The translations under genes were made by a program, and so were the position numbers. A stretch of 64,000 nt of DNA from PALSA-693 sp963702305 (GTDB lineage: Bacteria; Actinomycetota; Acidimicrobiia; Acidimicrobiales; Palsa-688), in NCBI GenBank assembly GCA_963702305.1, contig CAVPBX010000002.1, positions 124,001 through 188,000 of the forward strand, in the 5' to 3' direction. A model generated the notes under the pieces. The model was not told the origin of the DNA and searched no databases. It worked only from the letters and a program-made list of their open reading frames with translations. This document shows positions 7,074 through 17,483 of the stretch, in pieces; the stretch's first letter is position 1; every line of letters begins with the position of its first letter.

Positions 7074-8843
7074 GTGAGCGACGCCGATGCGGATGCGGGG
7101 AACGCCGCCTACGAGCGCGAGGCGGCAGAACTCCGGGACCAGACCAAGGTCCTCGAGGAAGAGATCTTGGGTCTGCGTCGCCGGATGCAGGACGCGCCCA
7201 AGCGCGTCCGGACGCTGGAAGAGAAGCTGCTGGAGACCAAGGGCCAGCTTCAGCAGGCCATCTCTCAAAACGAGCGGCTGACGTTCACCCTGCGCGAGGC
7301 GCGCGAGCACATCGCGGCGCTGCGCGAAGAAGTCGACAAGCTGACCCAGCCCCCCGCCGCGTACGGCACGTTCCTGGCCCGCAATGACGACGGCACGGTC
7401 GACGTCTTCTCGGGCGGCCGGAAGATGCGCGTCGCCCTGCACCCGGAGTTGGCGGCGCAGGCGGAGACCGAGCTGTACCGCGGCGCGGAAGTGGTCCTCA
7501 ACGAATCCCTCAACGTGGTGCTGGCTCGCTCCGCCGAGCAATCCGGCGAGGTGGTGACCCTCAAGGAGCTGCTCGACGATTCCCGGGCGATCATCGTGGG
7601 CCGGGCGGACGAAGAGCGCGTGGTGGAGCTGGCGGACAGCCTGGCCGGGGTCAAGATCCGGTCGGGTGACTCGGTCCTGATGGACTCCCGAACCGGGCTG
7701 CTGCTCGAGAAGCTGCCGCGCCCGGAGGTCGAGGAGCTGGTGCTCGAAGAGGTTCCCGACATCTCCTACGCCGACGTCGGTGGTCTGGACAACCAGATCG
7801 AAGCCATCACCGACGCGGTGGAGCTGCCGTTCCTGCACCGGGAGCTGTTCATCGAGCACAAGCTGCCGGCCCCGAAGGGCATCCTCCTGTACGGGCCGCC
7901 TGGATGCGGGAAGACGCTCATCGCCAAGGCGGTGGCCAATTCGCTGGCGGGCAAGGTCTCGCAGGTATCCGGCGACAAGGCGGCCCGCAGCTACTTCCTC
8001 AACATCAAGGGACCGGAGCTGCTCAACAAGTACGTCGGCGAGACCGAGCGCCAGATCCGACTGGTGTTCCAGCGGGCCCGGGAGAAGAGCGAAGAGGGCG
8101 TTCCGGTGATCGTCTTCTTCGACGAGATGGACTCCCTCTTCCGCACCCGCGGCACGGGCATCAGCTCGGACATGGAATCCACGATCGTTCCGCAGCTGCT
8201 GGCCGAGATCGATGGGGTCGAGACCCTCCGCAACGTCATCGTGATCGGTGCCTCCAACCGGGAGGACCTGATCGACCCGGCGATCCTGCGCCCCGGCCGG
8301 CTTGACGTCAAGATCAAGATCGAGCGGCCCGATCGGGAGGCCGCGGCGCAGATCTTCGGCCGCTATCTCACCCCGGACCTGCCCCTCGACGAGGGAGAAG
8401 TCGCCAACCTCGGGGGTGGCGACCGGGCCAAGGCGGTCCAGTCCATGATCGAGCACACGGTCAACGAGATGTACCGGGCGGACGAGGAGAACCAGTTCCT
8501 CGAGGTCACCTACCAGAACGGCGACAAGGAAGTCATGTACTACAAGGACTTCTCTTCTGGCGCCATGATCGAGAACATCGTGCGGCGGGCCAAGAAGCTG
8601 GCCATCAAGCGGGTCATCGCGGGCCAGGGACGCGGCATTCGGGTCCAGGACATGCTCGACTCCATCAAGCAGGAGTACAAGGAGCACGAGGATCTGCCGA
8701 ACACCACCAACCCCGACGACTGGGCGAAGATCTCCGGCAAGAAGGGCGAACGGATCGTCTATATCCGCACCATCATGGCGCAGGGCGACGAGACCACCGG
8801 CGGCCGTTCCATCGAACGGGTGACCACCGGCCAGTACCTCTGA
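7074..8843 (+). CDS. mpa: Proteasome-associated AAA ATPase Mpa/ARC
   Basis: This 589-residue hexameric ATPase recognises Pup, unfolds the tagged protein and feeds it into the 20S core. An N-terminal coiled coil (about residues 10-95), where Pup docks, precedes tandem OB folds (about 100-235) and the AAA module: Walker A GPPGCGKT (274-281), Walker B VIVFFDEMDS and arginine-finger region RPGRLD. The C-terminus is GQYL, with the penultimate Tyr of the proteasome gate-opening motif. The GTG at 7074 is preferred over upstream in-frame starts because the protein then begins just before the coiled coil, as in homologues. Dop follows 57 bp downstream. Confidence 0.97.
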   Translation: MSDADADAGNAAYEREAAELRDQTKVLEEEILGLRRRMQDAPKRVRTLEEKLLETKGQLQQAISQNERLTFTLREAREHIAALREEVDKLTQPPAAYGTFLARNDDGTVDVFSGGRKMRVALHPELAAQAETELYRGAEVVLNESLNVVLARSAEQSGEVVTLKELLDDSRAIIVGRADEERVVELADSLAGVKIRSGDSVLMDSRTGLLLEKLPRPEVEELVLEEVPDISYADVGGLDNQIEAITDAVELPFLHRELFIEHKLPAPKGILLYGPPGCGKTLIAKAVANSLAGKVSQVSGDKAARSYFLNIKGPELLNKYVGETERQIRLVFQRAREKSEEGVPVIVFFDEMDSLFRTRGTGISSDMESTIVPQLLAEIDGVETLRNVIVIGASNREDLIDPAILRPGRLDVKIKIERPDREAAAQIFGRYLTPDLPLDEGEVANLGGGDRAKAVQSMIEHTVNEMYRADEENQFLEVTYQNGDKEVMYYKDFSSGAMIENIVRRAKKLAIKRVIAGQGRGIRVQDMLDSIKQEYKEHEDLPNTTNPDDWAKISGKKGERIVYIRTIMAQGDETTGGRSIERVTTGQYL

Positions 8844-8900
8844 CGACGCGTTCGTCGGGGCTCACCCGCTACGGGCTCGCCGCGGGATAACGTCGATCCC

Positions 8901-10400
8901 GTGGCCATCGTCAAAGTGCTCGGAATGGAGACCGAGTACGGCATCATCATTCGGGGCGCCGCCGACCCGAATCCCATCGCGGCCTCCTCGACGCTGATCA
9001 ACGCGTACGTGGCCGAGCTCAACCGCAAGGTGGAGTGGGACTTCGAAGACGAGACCCCGGGCCGTGACGCACGCGGCTTCGCCCGGGAGGGGTCGATGCC
9101 ACCCGAAGTGGAGACCCATCTCGTCAACGCGGTGTTGACCAATGGGGCCCGCTACTACGTCGACCACGCCCATCCGGAGTACTCGACGCCCGAATGCGCC
9201 AACGCACTCGACGCCATCCGCTACGACAAGGCCGGGGAGCTCATCCTGGCCCGGTCGGTGGCCGCGGCAGCCCGAAGCCTCCCCCCTGGCCAGAGCCTGG
9301 TCGTACTGAAGAACAATTCCGACGGCAAGGGCAACTCGTACGGCGCCCACGAGAACTACCTGATGGACCGGTCCGTGCCGTTCGCCCGGATCGTGACCCA
9401 TGTCATGCCGCATTTCGTGACCCGGCAGATCTACACCGGAGCGGGCAAGGTGGGCAGCGAGGCGTCCTCGCCGTCGAGCCAGGACATCCACTTCCAGCTT
9501 ACCCAGCGCGCCGATTTCTTCGAGGAGGAGGTCGGCCTCGAGACCACGCTCAAGCGGCCGATCGTCAACACCCGGGACGAACCGCATTGCGACTCTCAGA
9601 AGTACCGCCGTCTCCACGTGATCGTCGGCGACGCCAACATGTCGGAAGTCGCCAACTTCTTGAAGGTCGGTACCACCTCGTTGGTGCTGGCCATGATCGA
9701 GGACGACTGGTTTGTCCGAGCCAACCGGGAGTTCGCGCTGCACTCCTCGGTCAGTGCCATGCGGCGGGTCTCCCACGACCTGTCGCTGACCCGGCCCCTC
9801 CAGCTGGCCGATGGCCGGACCATGACCGCCCTGGAGCTGCAGTGGGAGCACCTGGATTTGGCCCGCAAGTACGCCGAGGAGCGGGGCCTGGATGCCGTCG
9901 GCGGGGCCGAGGTCGGCGGTGAGATCCTGCGCCGATGGGAGGGTGTGCTGGCGGGCCTGGAGTCCGATCCCATGTCGCTGGCCCACCAGATCGACTGGGT
10001 GGCGAAGTACCGGGTCATCGAGGGCTACCGTGACCGTCACGGTCTGAGCTGGACCGACCACAAGCTGGCGGCCATGGACCTGCAGTACCACGACGTCACC
10101 CCGCAACGCTCGCTGCACGCCCGGCTGGGCATGGAGCAGCTCCTGGATCCCGACTCTGTCATCGCCGCCATCACCGAGCCCCCCGAGACCACCAGGGCCT
10201 ACTTCCGGGGCAAGTGCTTGCAGCGGTGGTCGTCGTCGATCGCCGCCGCCAACTGGGACTCGTTGGTGTTCGATCTCGGCGGCGACCCCCTGCGCCGAGT
10301 CCCAATGATGGAACCCCTGAGAGGAACCAAGGCCCACGTTGATGAATTGCCGAGTAGCGTGTCCAGCCCCGCCGAGCTACTCGAACGACTGGGCTCGTAG
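8901..10400 (+). CDS. dop: Pup deamidase/depupylase Dop
   Basis: A 499-residue carboxylate-amine ligase-like enzyme that removes Pup from substrates. It is told from PafA by its opening (MAIVKVLGMETEYGI) and by the Dop-loop insertion around residues 46-72 (DETPGRDARGF). Asp88 in YYVDHAHPEY is the expected catalytic aspartate. Since Pup in this locus already ends in Glu, deamidation is not needed and Dop should act only as depupylase; that follows from established Pup chemistry. GTG 8901 begins 57 bp after mpa and pup starts 20 bp downstream, so mpa-dop-pup is probably one transcript. Confidence 0.95.
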   Translation: MAIVKVLGMETEYGIIIRGAADPNPIAASSTLINAYVAELNRKVEWDFEDETPGRDARGFAREGSMPPEVETHLVNAVLTNGARYYVDHAHPEYSTPECANALDAIRYDKAGELILARSVAAAARSLPPGQSLVVLKNNSDGKGNSYGAHENYLMDRSVPFARIVTHVMPHFVTRQIYTGAGKVGSEASSPSSQDIHFQLTQRADFFEEEVGLETTLKRPIVNTRDEPHCDSQKYRRLHVIVGDANMSEVANFLKVGTTSLVLAMIEDDWFVRANREFALHSSVSAMRRVSHDLSLTRPLQLADGRTMTALELQWEHLDLARKYAEERGLDAVGGAEVGGEILRRWEGVLAGLESDPMSLAHQIDWVAKYRVIEGYRDRHGLSWTDHKLAAMDLQYHDVTPQRSLHARLGMEQLLDPDSVIAAITEPPETTRAYFRGKCLQRWSSSIAAANWDSLVFDLGGDPLRRVPMMEPLRGTKAHVDELPSSVSSPAELLERLGS

Positions 10401-10420
10401 GAAGAAGAAGAGGCATCCCC

Positions 10421-10618
10421 ATGGCAGAACGTGAACAAATCAAGAAACCAGCCCCCGCCCGAACAGAGGAGGAGGCGATCGAGGAGGTTCCCGCCACCAG
10501 CAAAAAAGGCGAGGAACTGAAGGCCGAACTGGACGATCTTTTGGACGAAATTGACGAAGTGCTGGAAGAGAACGCTGAGGACTTTGTGCGCTCGTACGTG
10601 CAGAAAGGCGGTGAATAG
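10421..10618 (+). CDS. pup: Prokaryotic ubiquitin-like protein Pup (C-terminal Glu form)
   Basis: A 65-residue, acidic, intrinsically disordered protein tag. The C-terminal half carries the family signature: DEIDEVLEENAEDFVRSYVQ, then KGGE. It ends in Glu, the ligation-ready form, rather than the Gln of mycobacterial Pup. The central Lys/Glu-rich helix is what binds the Mpa coiled coil. An AGAAGAAGAGG Shine-Dalgarno precedes ATG 10421. Its stop codon is adjacent to the reading frame of the following endonuclease-like gene. Confidence 0.97.
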   Translation: MAEREQIKKPAPARTEEEAIEEVPATSKKGEELKAELDDLLDEIDEVLEENAEDFVRSYVQKGGE

Positions 10619-10620
10619 TA

Positions 10621-11160
10621 CTGAAATGCTGTAAGATCTGTGGCGAGTTCAAGCCTCTTGACGCCTTCTACAAGATGAGGGGGATGCGGGACGGCCACCG
10701 CAACGAGTGCAAGCAGTGCAACTTGCAGCGGAAGCACGAACGCTATAAAGCGAATCCCGAACCGGTGAAGCGCCGGGTTCGACAGTGGCAGCTGGGCAAT
10801 CCGGAGCGATATGCCGAGAATCAACGGCGCTGGCGTGAATCGGGCGGCAAGGCGATCAGCAATCGGAAGAGTCATTTGAAGCGGAAGTTCGGGCTGACGC
10901 CGGCGGACTACGAAGCCAAGTTGGCCCGCCAAGGCGGCGGCTGCGCCATCTGTGGTCGCAAACCGAGCGCGGGCCGCCAACTGGACATCGATCACGATCA
11001 CCGGACCGGCGCGGTGCGAGGTCTGGTCTGTAACAGCTGCAACCAGGGTCTGGGACAGTTTCGGGAAGATCCGATCCGGCTGGGCTACGCGGCGTCGTAC
11101 CTGCTGTTCTGGGAGGACCCGGAGCGCGAGCTGCCGGTCCGCCTGCTCATCGGCGGCTAG
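10621..11160 (+). CDS. Endonuclease VII-like HNH protein next to pup
   Basis: A zinc-binding HNH/treble-clef protein of the recombination endonuclease VII type. An N-terminal zinc ribbon (CCKICGEFKPL...ECKQC) precedes a basic region (ERYKANPEPVKRRVRQ) and the nuclease core CAICGRKPSAGRQLDIDHDH, followed by VRGLVCNSCNQGLG. No ATG, GTG or TTG exists in frame before the zinc ribbon: the frame opens after a TGA at 10612 as ATA GTA CTG AAA TGC. Either CTG 10621 is used or a small indel hides a coupled start (GTG 10611, in the last codons of pup). ATG 10675 would cut the zinc ribbon in half. The gene lies between pup and prcB; I recall this association in other actinobacteria, with no known role. 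Confidence 0.8.
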   Translation: MKCCKICGEFKPLDAFYKMRGMRDGHRNECKQCNLQRKHERYKANPEPVKRRVRQWQLGNPERYAENQRRWRESGGKAISNRKSHLKRKFGLTPADYEAKLARQGGGCAICGRKPSAGRQLDIDHDHRTGAVRGLVCNSCNQGLGQFREDPIRLGYAASYLLFWEDPERELPVRLLIGG

Positions 11161-11205
11161 ACCTGCGGCCCTTTCGGTGCGGGCGCGGGTAGGGTGCCAG
11201 ACCCT

Positions 11206-12003
11206 ATGAGCCTTCCGATGTTCCGCCCGCAGGACGGGCCCGGGCCGAGCTTCACCGACGTCCTCCGCCGGGTGGGACTTGACCCGTTTGCCCCGGTCGC
11301 GGCGGCCGCCGGACCGATGCCGTTCGACATCCGCCACGGCACCACCATCGCCGCCATCCGCTATATCGACGGGGTGGTCATGGTGGGGGACCGCCGGGCG
11401 ACGGCCGGGTCCTCGATCGCCCACCGCACCATGGAGAAGGTCCACCCGGCGGATCGGCACAGCGGGGTGGCCATCGCCGGCTCCGCGGGCCCCGCCATGG
11501 AGATGGTGCGGCTCTTCCAGCTCCAGCTCGAGCACTACGAGAAGGTGGAGGGCTCGCCGATCAGCTTGGAAGGCAAGGCCAACCAGCTGTCGCAGATGGT
11601 GCGCTCCAACCTGGCCATGGCCATGCAGGGCTTCGTGGTCGTCCCCCTGTTCGCCGGCTTCGACGTGCGACGGGGAGTCGGGCGGATCTACACCTACGAC
11701 CCGACCGGCGGCCGCTACGAGGAGACCGATTTCCACGCCGACGGCTCGGGGGGTCGCGACGCCCGGACCACTATCAAGCTGGGGTGGCGGCCGGATCTTT
11801 CCCGGGCGGACGCCATCGCCCTGGCGGTGCGGGCCCTGTGGCAGGCCGCCGACGAGGACTCGGCGACGGGCGGTCCGGATGCGGTCCGGGGGATCTATCC
11901 GACGGTGGCGACCATCACCGCCGCCGGCTTCGACCGGGCCGAGGAGGCCGAAGTGGCCGAGCGGTTCGCGGCGGTTGTCGCCAGTGAGGGGGCCCAGCGA
12001 TGA
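11206..12003 (+). CDS. prcB: Proteasome core beta subunit PrcB
   Basis: The catalytic beta subunit of the 20S proteasome, 265 residues from ATG 11206. A propeptide of 45 residues ends ...DIRHG, and self-cleavage would expose Thr46 of TTIAAIRY as the nucleophile. GDRRATAGSSIAHR and the GSAGPAMEM segment are conserved core motifs. A GTG 12 bases upstream (11194) is possible but less likely. The stop overlaps the PrcA start (ATGA at 12000-12003), as expected for subunits made in equal amounts. Confidence 0.97.
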   Translation: MSLPMFRPQDGPGPSFTDVLRRVGLDPFAPVAAAAGPMPFDIRHGTTIAAIRYIDGVVMVGDRRATAGSSIAHRTMEKVHPADRHSGVAIAGSAGPAMEMVRLFQLQLEHYEKVEGSPISLEGKANQLSQMVRSNLAMAMQGFVVVPLFAGFDVRRGVGRIYTYDPTGGRYEETDFHADGSGGRDARTTIKLGWRPDLSRADAIALAVRALWQAADEDSATGGPDAVRGIYPTVATITAAGFDRAEEAEVAERFAAVVASEGAQR

Positions 12004-12752
12004 GCATGCCGTTCTACGTGGCGCCCGAGCAGTTCATGAAGGACAAGGCCGACTTCGCCCGCAAGAACATCGCCCGGGGCCGGCCGCTGGTGGCGACGGT
12101 GTACCGCGAGGGAATCCTCATCTGCGCGGAGAACCAGTCGAAGTCGTTGCACAAGGTGAGCGAGATCTACGACCGCATCGCCTTCGCCGGCGTCGGCCGC
12201 TACAACGAGTTCGACTCCCTACGCCGGTCCGGGGTGCAACATGCCGACGTCAAGGGCTACCAGTTCAGCCGCGAGGACGTGGACGCCCGGTCCCTGGCCA
12301 ACCTGTACGCGCAATACATGGGCAATGTCTTCACCCACGAGATGAAGCCGCTGGAGGTGGAGATCCTGGTGGCCGAGGTGGGGACCGAACCGGGCGGGGA
12401 CCAGTTGTTTCACATCCTCTACGACGGGTCCGTCGTCGACGAGGACCGCTATTCGGTGCTCGGTGGCGAGGCCGAGGCCATCGCCGGGCGGTTGGAGCAG
12501 GGCTTCGAATCCGACTGGCACCTGGCGGGCGCCTTGCGTACCGCGGCCGGCGCGCTCGCCGGCCCGGACCGGACGCCAGTGGCCGCGGACCTCGAAGTGG
12601 CGGTCCTCATCCGCAGCAACGGCCGCCGGGCCTTTCAGCGCCTCGGCGACGACGAGGTGGCCGAGGCCCTCGGCACCCCGGCCCCGGCTGGCCCGGCGGA
12701 CGACGCCGGTACGGGCGCCGGCGAGCCTGCGCCCGAGACCACCGAGGGCTGA
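12000..12752 (+). CDS. prcA: Proteasome core alpha subunit PrcA
   Basis: The non-catalytic outer-ring subunit of the 20S proteasome, 250 residues. The N-terminal MSMPFYVAPEQFMKDKADFA is the gating segment of the alpha subunit, followed by ARKNIARGRPLVATVYREG and the SKSLHKVSEIYDRIAFAGVG core. There is no N-terminal catalytic Thr. The C-terminal 40 residues are Ala/Pro/Gly-rich and probably disordered. Translational coupling to prcB is shown by the ATGA overlap. Confidence 0.96.
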   Translation: MSMPFYVAPEQFMKDKADFARKNIARGRPLVATVYREGILICAENQSKSLHKVSEIYDRIAFAGVGRYNEFDSLRRSGVQHADVKGYQFSREDVDARSLANLYAQYMGNVFTHEMKPLEVEILVAEVGTEPGGDQLFHILYDGSVVDEDRYSVLGGEAEAIAGRLEQGFESDWHLAGALRTAAGALAGPDRTPVAADLEVAVLIRSNGRRAFQRLGDDEVAEALGTPAPAGPADDAGTGAGEPAPETTEG

Positions 12753-12867
12753 CCCGGACCGTTCTGCCCCAGGCCCGTCGTTGGAAATGGGCGCCGGCGG
12801 GGTAGAAAATGACATGGCGCTCGCCCGCCACAGCGACGGGCCGTCAAACATAAGGGGGGATGCCGCG

Positions 12868-13524
12868 ATGTCATCACCGGCCGCAGAGGGGACCCCGGTT
12901 ACCAGCGTGGTAGCGGTGCAGCCCGTCGCCGACCCGGCCCCGCTGGGATTGGCGGCGTTCGCCATGACGACGTTCGCCCTGAGCATCGGGAACACCAACG
13001 TTTGGGGGCCGGGAGCCGACGCGGCCCTGGCGTTGGCGCTCGTCTACGGCGGCGCGGTGCAGCTCTTTGCCGGGATGTGGGAGTTCGTCCGCAAGAACAC
13101 GTTCGGCGCGCTCGCCTTCTCGTCGTACGGCGCGTTCTGGATCTCGTACTACGTGTTCGCCAAGTTCGTGGCCCCGGGCGTCAAGGCCAGCGACGCCCCG
13201 GTGGCGGTGGGGGTGTTCCTCCTGGGCTGGACGATCTTCACCTTCTACATGACGGTCCCGTCGCTCCGGGTGAGCGGAGCGGTGGCGGTCGTGTTCGTGC
13301 TGCTGACGGTAACCTTCCTGCTACTTACCGTCGGCGCGTTCGAGTCGAGCACCGGCTGGACCAAGGCCGGTGGCTGGGTGGGGGTGGCCACCGCCGCGGC
13401 CGCCTGGTACGCCTCGTTCGCCGGGGTCGTCAATGAGACGTTCAAGAAGACCATGATTCCGACGTTCCCGCTCGCCCCGTTGGCGGTTGCGGCGCCCAGG
13501 CAGCAGACTCCGAGGGTCTATTGA
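12868..13524 (+). CDS. Acetate uptake transporter, GPR1/FUN34/YaaH (SatP) family
   Basis: A 218-residue membrane protein with six hydrophobic segments starting at about residue 28. The family signature (N)PAPLGLxxFxxTT appears as DPAPLGLAAFAMTTFALSI. These proteins carry acetate or succinate with protons. ATG 12868 has a strong AGGGGGG Shine-Dalgarno (12853-12859). It lies 13 bp before an acetyl-CoA synthetase gene, so import and activation of acetate are likely coupled. Its place between prcA and pafA is unusual. Confidence 0.9.
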   Translation: MSSPAAEGTPVTSVVAVQPVADPAPLGLAAFAMTTFALSIGNTNVWGPGADAALALALVYGGAVQLFAGMWEFVRKNTFGALAFSSYGAFWISYYVFAKFVAPGVKASDAPVAVGVFLLGWTIFTFYMTVPSLRVSGAVAVVFVLLTVTFLLLTVGAFESSTGWTKAGGWVGVATAAAAWYASFAGVVNETFKKTMIPTFPLAPLAVAAPRQQTPRVY

Positions 13525-13537
13525 GGGAGGTCCAGGG

Positions 13538-15661
<2,124 letters not shown>

Positions 15662-15697
15662 CACTCGACGCCGACCGGCCGGAGGACCGGAGCCGGT

Positions 15698-16075
15698 TCA
15701 GGGCAGCAGTCTGCCGGCCACCACCACCGAGACCATGATCAGCAGCGCGACCGCGGCAACCACCTGGCGGGCGCTCCAACCGAAGAGCACGGCCCGCCGG
15801 GTGGTCACGGCCTCCCACCCCTCCGGGGGGTCCTCGTAGGCCGCTTCCAGCTCGTCGGCGAGCAGCAGGTCGCTGGCGATCGGCTCGTCGGCGGAGCTCA
15901 CCCACACCGATACCGCGCCGATCGGGTACGGGCCACCCACCGCGCCGCGCAGCTCGGTCACGATCCCGTCCGCGCCGAGACGGGCGGCGATGACTTGGGC
16001 GTGGAACCCGTCAGGAACGGTGCGGAGATGCACCATGGGACTGGAGAGGCCCCACCGCGAAGGAGTCGCGGTCAT
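15698..16075 (-). CDS. DUF2007-like signal-transducing protein with C-terminal membrane anchor
   Basis: A 125-residue protein. The segment LRTVPDGFHAQVIAARLGAD with following AVSVWVSSADEPIASDLL and an Asp/Glu-rich end is the small alpha-beta fold annotated as DUF2007 (putative signal transducing protein). A single transmembrane helix (about residues 104-122) closes it. It is convergent with acsA and divergent from pafA, 44 bp apart, so it may share a promoter region with pafA. Function unknown; the DUF2007 match is by eye. Confidence 0.6.
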   Translation of the reverse strand: MTATPSRWGLSSPMVHLRTVPDGFHAQVIAARLGADGIVTELRGAVGGPYPIGAVSVWVSSADEPIASDLLLADELEAAYEDPPEGWEAVTTRRAVLFGWSARQVVAAVALLIMVSVVVAGRLLP

Positions 16076-16119
16076 TACGACCGAGAGTAGCGCCTTGGGC
16101 GCTAGCGTGCGCCTCAGGT

Positions 16120-17478
16120 ATGGATCGACGCATCTTCGGCCTGGAGAACGAATACGGGGTCACCTGCACCCTGCGGGGTCAACGCCGCCTGAGCCCGGAC
16201 GAGGTGGCGCGGTACCTGTTCCGGCGGGTGGTGAGTTGGGGGCGTTCGTCCAACGTGTTCCTGGAGAACGGCGCCCGGCTGTACCTGGACGTCGGTAGCC
16301 ATCCCGAGTACGCCACCCCCGAATGCGACTCCATCGCGGACCTGGTCGTCCACGACAAGGCGGGGGAGCGGATCCTCGAGCACCTGGTCAACTCGGCGGA
16401 GGCCCGGCTGCGGGAGGAGGGCATCCGGGGAGTCGTGTACCTCTTCAAGAACAACACCGATTCCGCCGGGAACTCGTACGGCTGCCACGAGAACTACCTC
16501 ACCAGCCGACGCGACGACTTCGGTCACTACGCGGAGGTGCTGATCCCCTTCCTGGTGTCGCGGCAGATCTACGCCGGCTCCGGCAAGGTGCTGCAGACGG
16601 CGCGCGGCGCCATGTACTGCATCAGTCAGCGGGCCGAGCACATCTGGGAAGGGGTGTCGTCGGCGACCACCCGCAGCCGCCCGATCATCAACACGCGCGA
16701 CGAGCCGCACGCCGATGCCGAGCGGTTTCGCCGGCTGCACGTCATCGTCGGCGACTCCAACATGAGCGAGTACGCCACCTTCCTCAAGGTGGGCACGACC
16801 AGCATCCTCCTGCGCATGCTCGAGGATCCGGGTGTCGTGCTGCGCGACATGACGTTGGAAAACCCCATCCGGGCCATCCGGGAGATCAGCCACGACACCA
16901 CCCTGCGCCGCCGGGTCCGGTTGGCGAACGGCCGGGAGGCCAGCGCCCTCGACATCCAGGGCGAGTATTTCAACCGGGCCAAGCGCTACCAGGAGACGCG
17001 AGGGCTGTCCGTCCTGGAGGACCGAGCCCTGGCCATGTGGGAGCATTGCCTCAAGGGGCTGGAGAGCGACCCCTGGTCCCTGGACCGCGAGTGCGACTGG
17101 GTGATCAAGCACCGCCTGATCGAGCACTACCGCAAGCGGGAGGGCGTACCGCTGACCCACCCGAAGGTGGCGTTGATGGACCTCCAGTATCACGATGTCA
17201 GCCGCGAGCGGGGGCTCTTTTACAAAATGCAGCAGCGCGGGCTGGTCGAACGGACCTGCACCGACGAGGACATCGAGATCGCCGTGGATCAGCCGCCGCA
17301 GACGACCCGAGCCAAGCTGCGGGGGGAGTTCATCCGCCGGGCCAAGGAGCGCCGCCGGGACTTCACGGTCGACTGGGTCCACCTCAAGCTCAATGACCAG
17401 GCCCAGCGGACCGTGCTCTGCAAGGACCCGTTCAAGTCCCGCGACGAACGGGTTGAGAAGCTGATCGCCTCGCTCTAG
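16120..17478 (+). CDS. pafA: Pup-protein ligase PafA
   Basis: A 452-residue ATP-dependent ligase joining the C-terminal Glu side chain of Pup to substrate lysines. The signature IFGLENEYGVTCTLRGQRRL and LSPDEVARYLFRRVVSWGRS identify PafA rather than Dop. Asp57 in LYLDVGSHPEY is the catalytic base. KNNTDSAGNSYGCHENYL and the RPIINTRDEPH segment contribute to the ATP and Pup grooves. It is followed 5 bp later by pafB. It stands apart from dop-pup, separated by the acetate genes. Confidence 0.97.
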   Translation: MDRRIFGLENEYGVTCTLRGQRRLSPDEVARYLFRRVVSWGRSSNVFLENGARLYLDVGSHPEYATPECDSIADLVVHDKAGERILEHLVNSAEARLREEGIRGVVYLFKNNTDSAGNSYGCHENYLTSRRDDFGHYAEVLIPFLVSRQIYAGSGKVLQTARGAMYCISQRAEHIWEGVSSATTRSRPIINTRDEPHADAERFRRLHVIVGDSNMSEYATFLKVGTTSILLRMLEDPGVVLRDMTLENPIRAIREISHDTTLRRRVRLANGREASALDIQGEYFNRAKRYQETRGLSVLEDRALAMWEHCLKGLESDPWSLDRECDWVIKHRLIEHYRKREGVPLTHPKVALMDLQYHDVSRERGLFYKMQQRGLVERTCTDEDIEIAVDQPPQTTRAKLRGEFIRRAKERRRDFTVDWVHLKLNDQAQRTVLCKDPFKSRDERVEKLIASL

Positions 17479-17483
17479 CGGCC

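Noticed and set aside
7008..8687. Long antisense open frame opposite mpa (559 codons)
   Set aside because: The mpa frame has intact AAA motifs; antisense frames of this length are common in GC-rich DNA, and this one shows no recognisable motif.
8862..10337. Long antisense frame opposite dop
   Set aside because: The plus strand encodes a full Dop with catalytic residues; the minus frame has no family signature.
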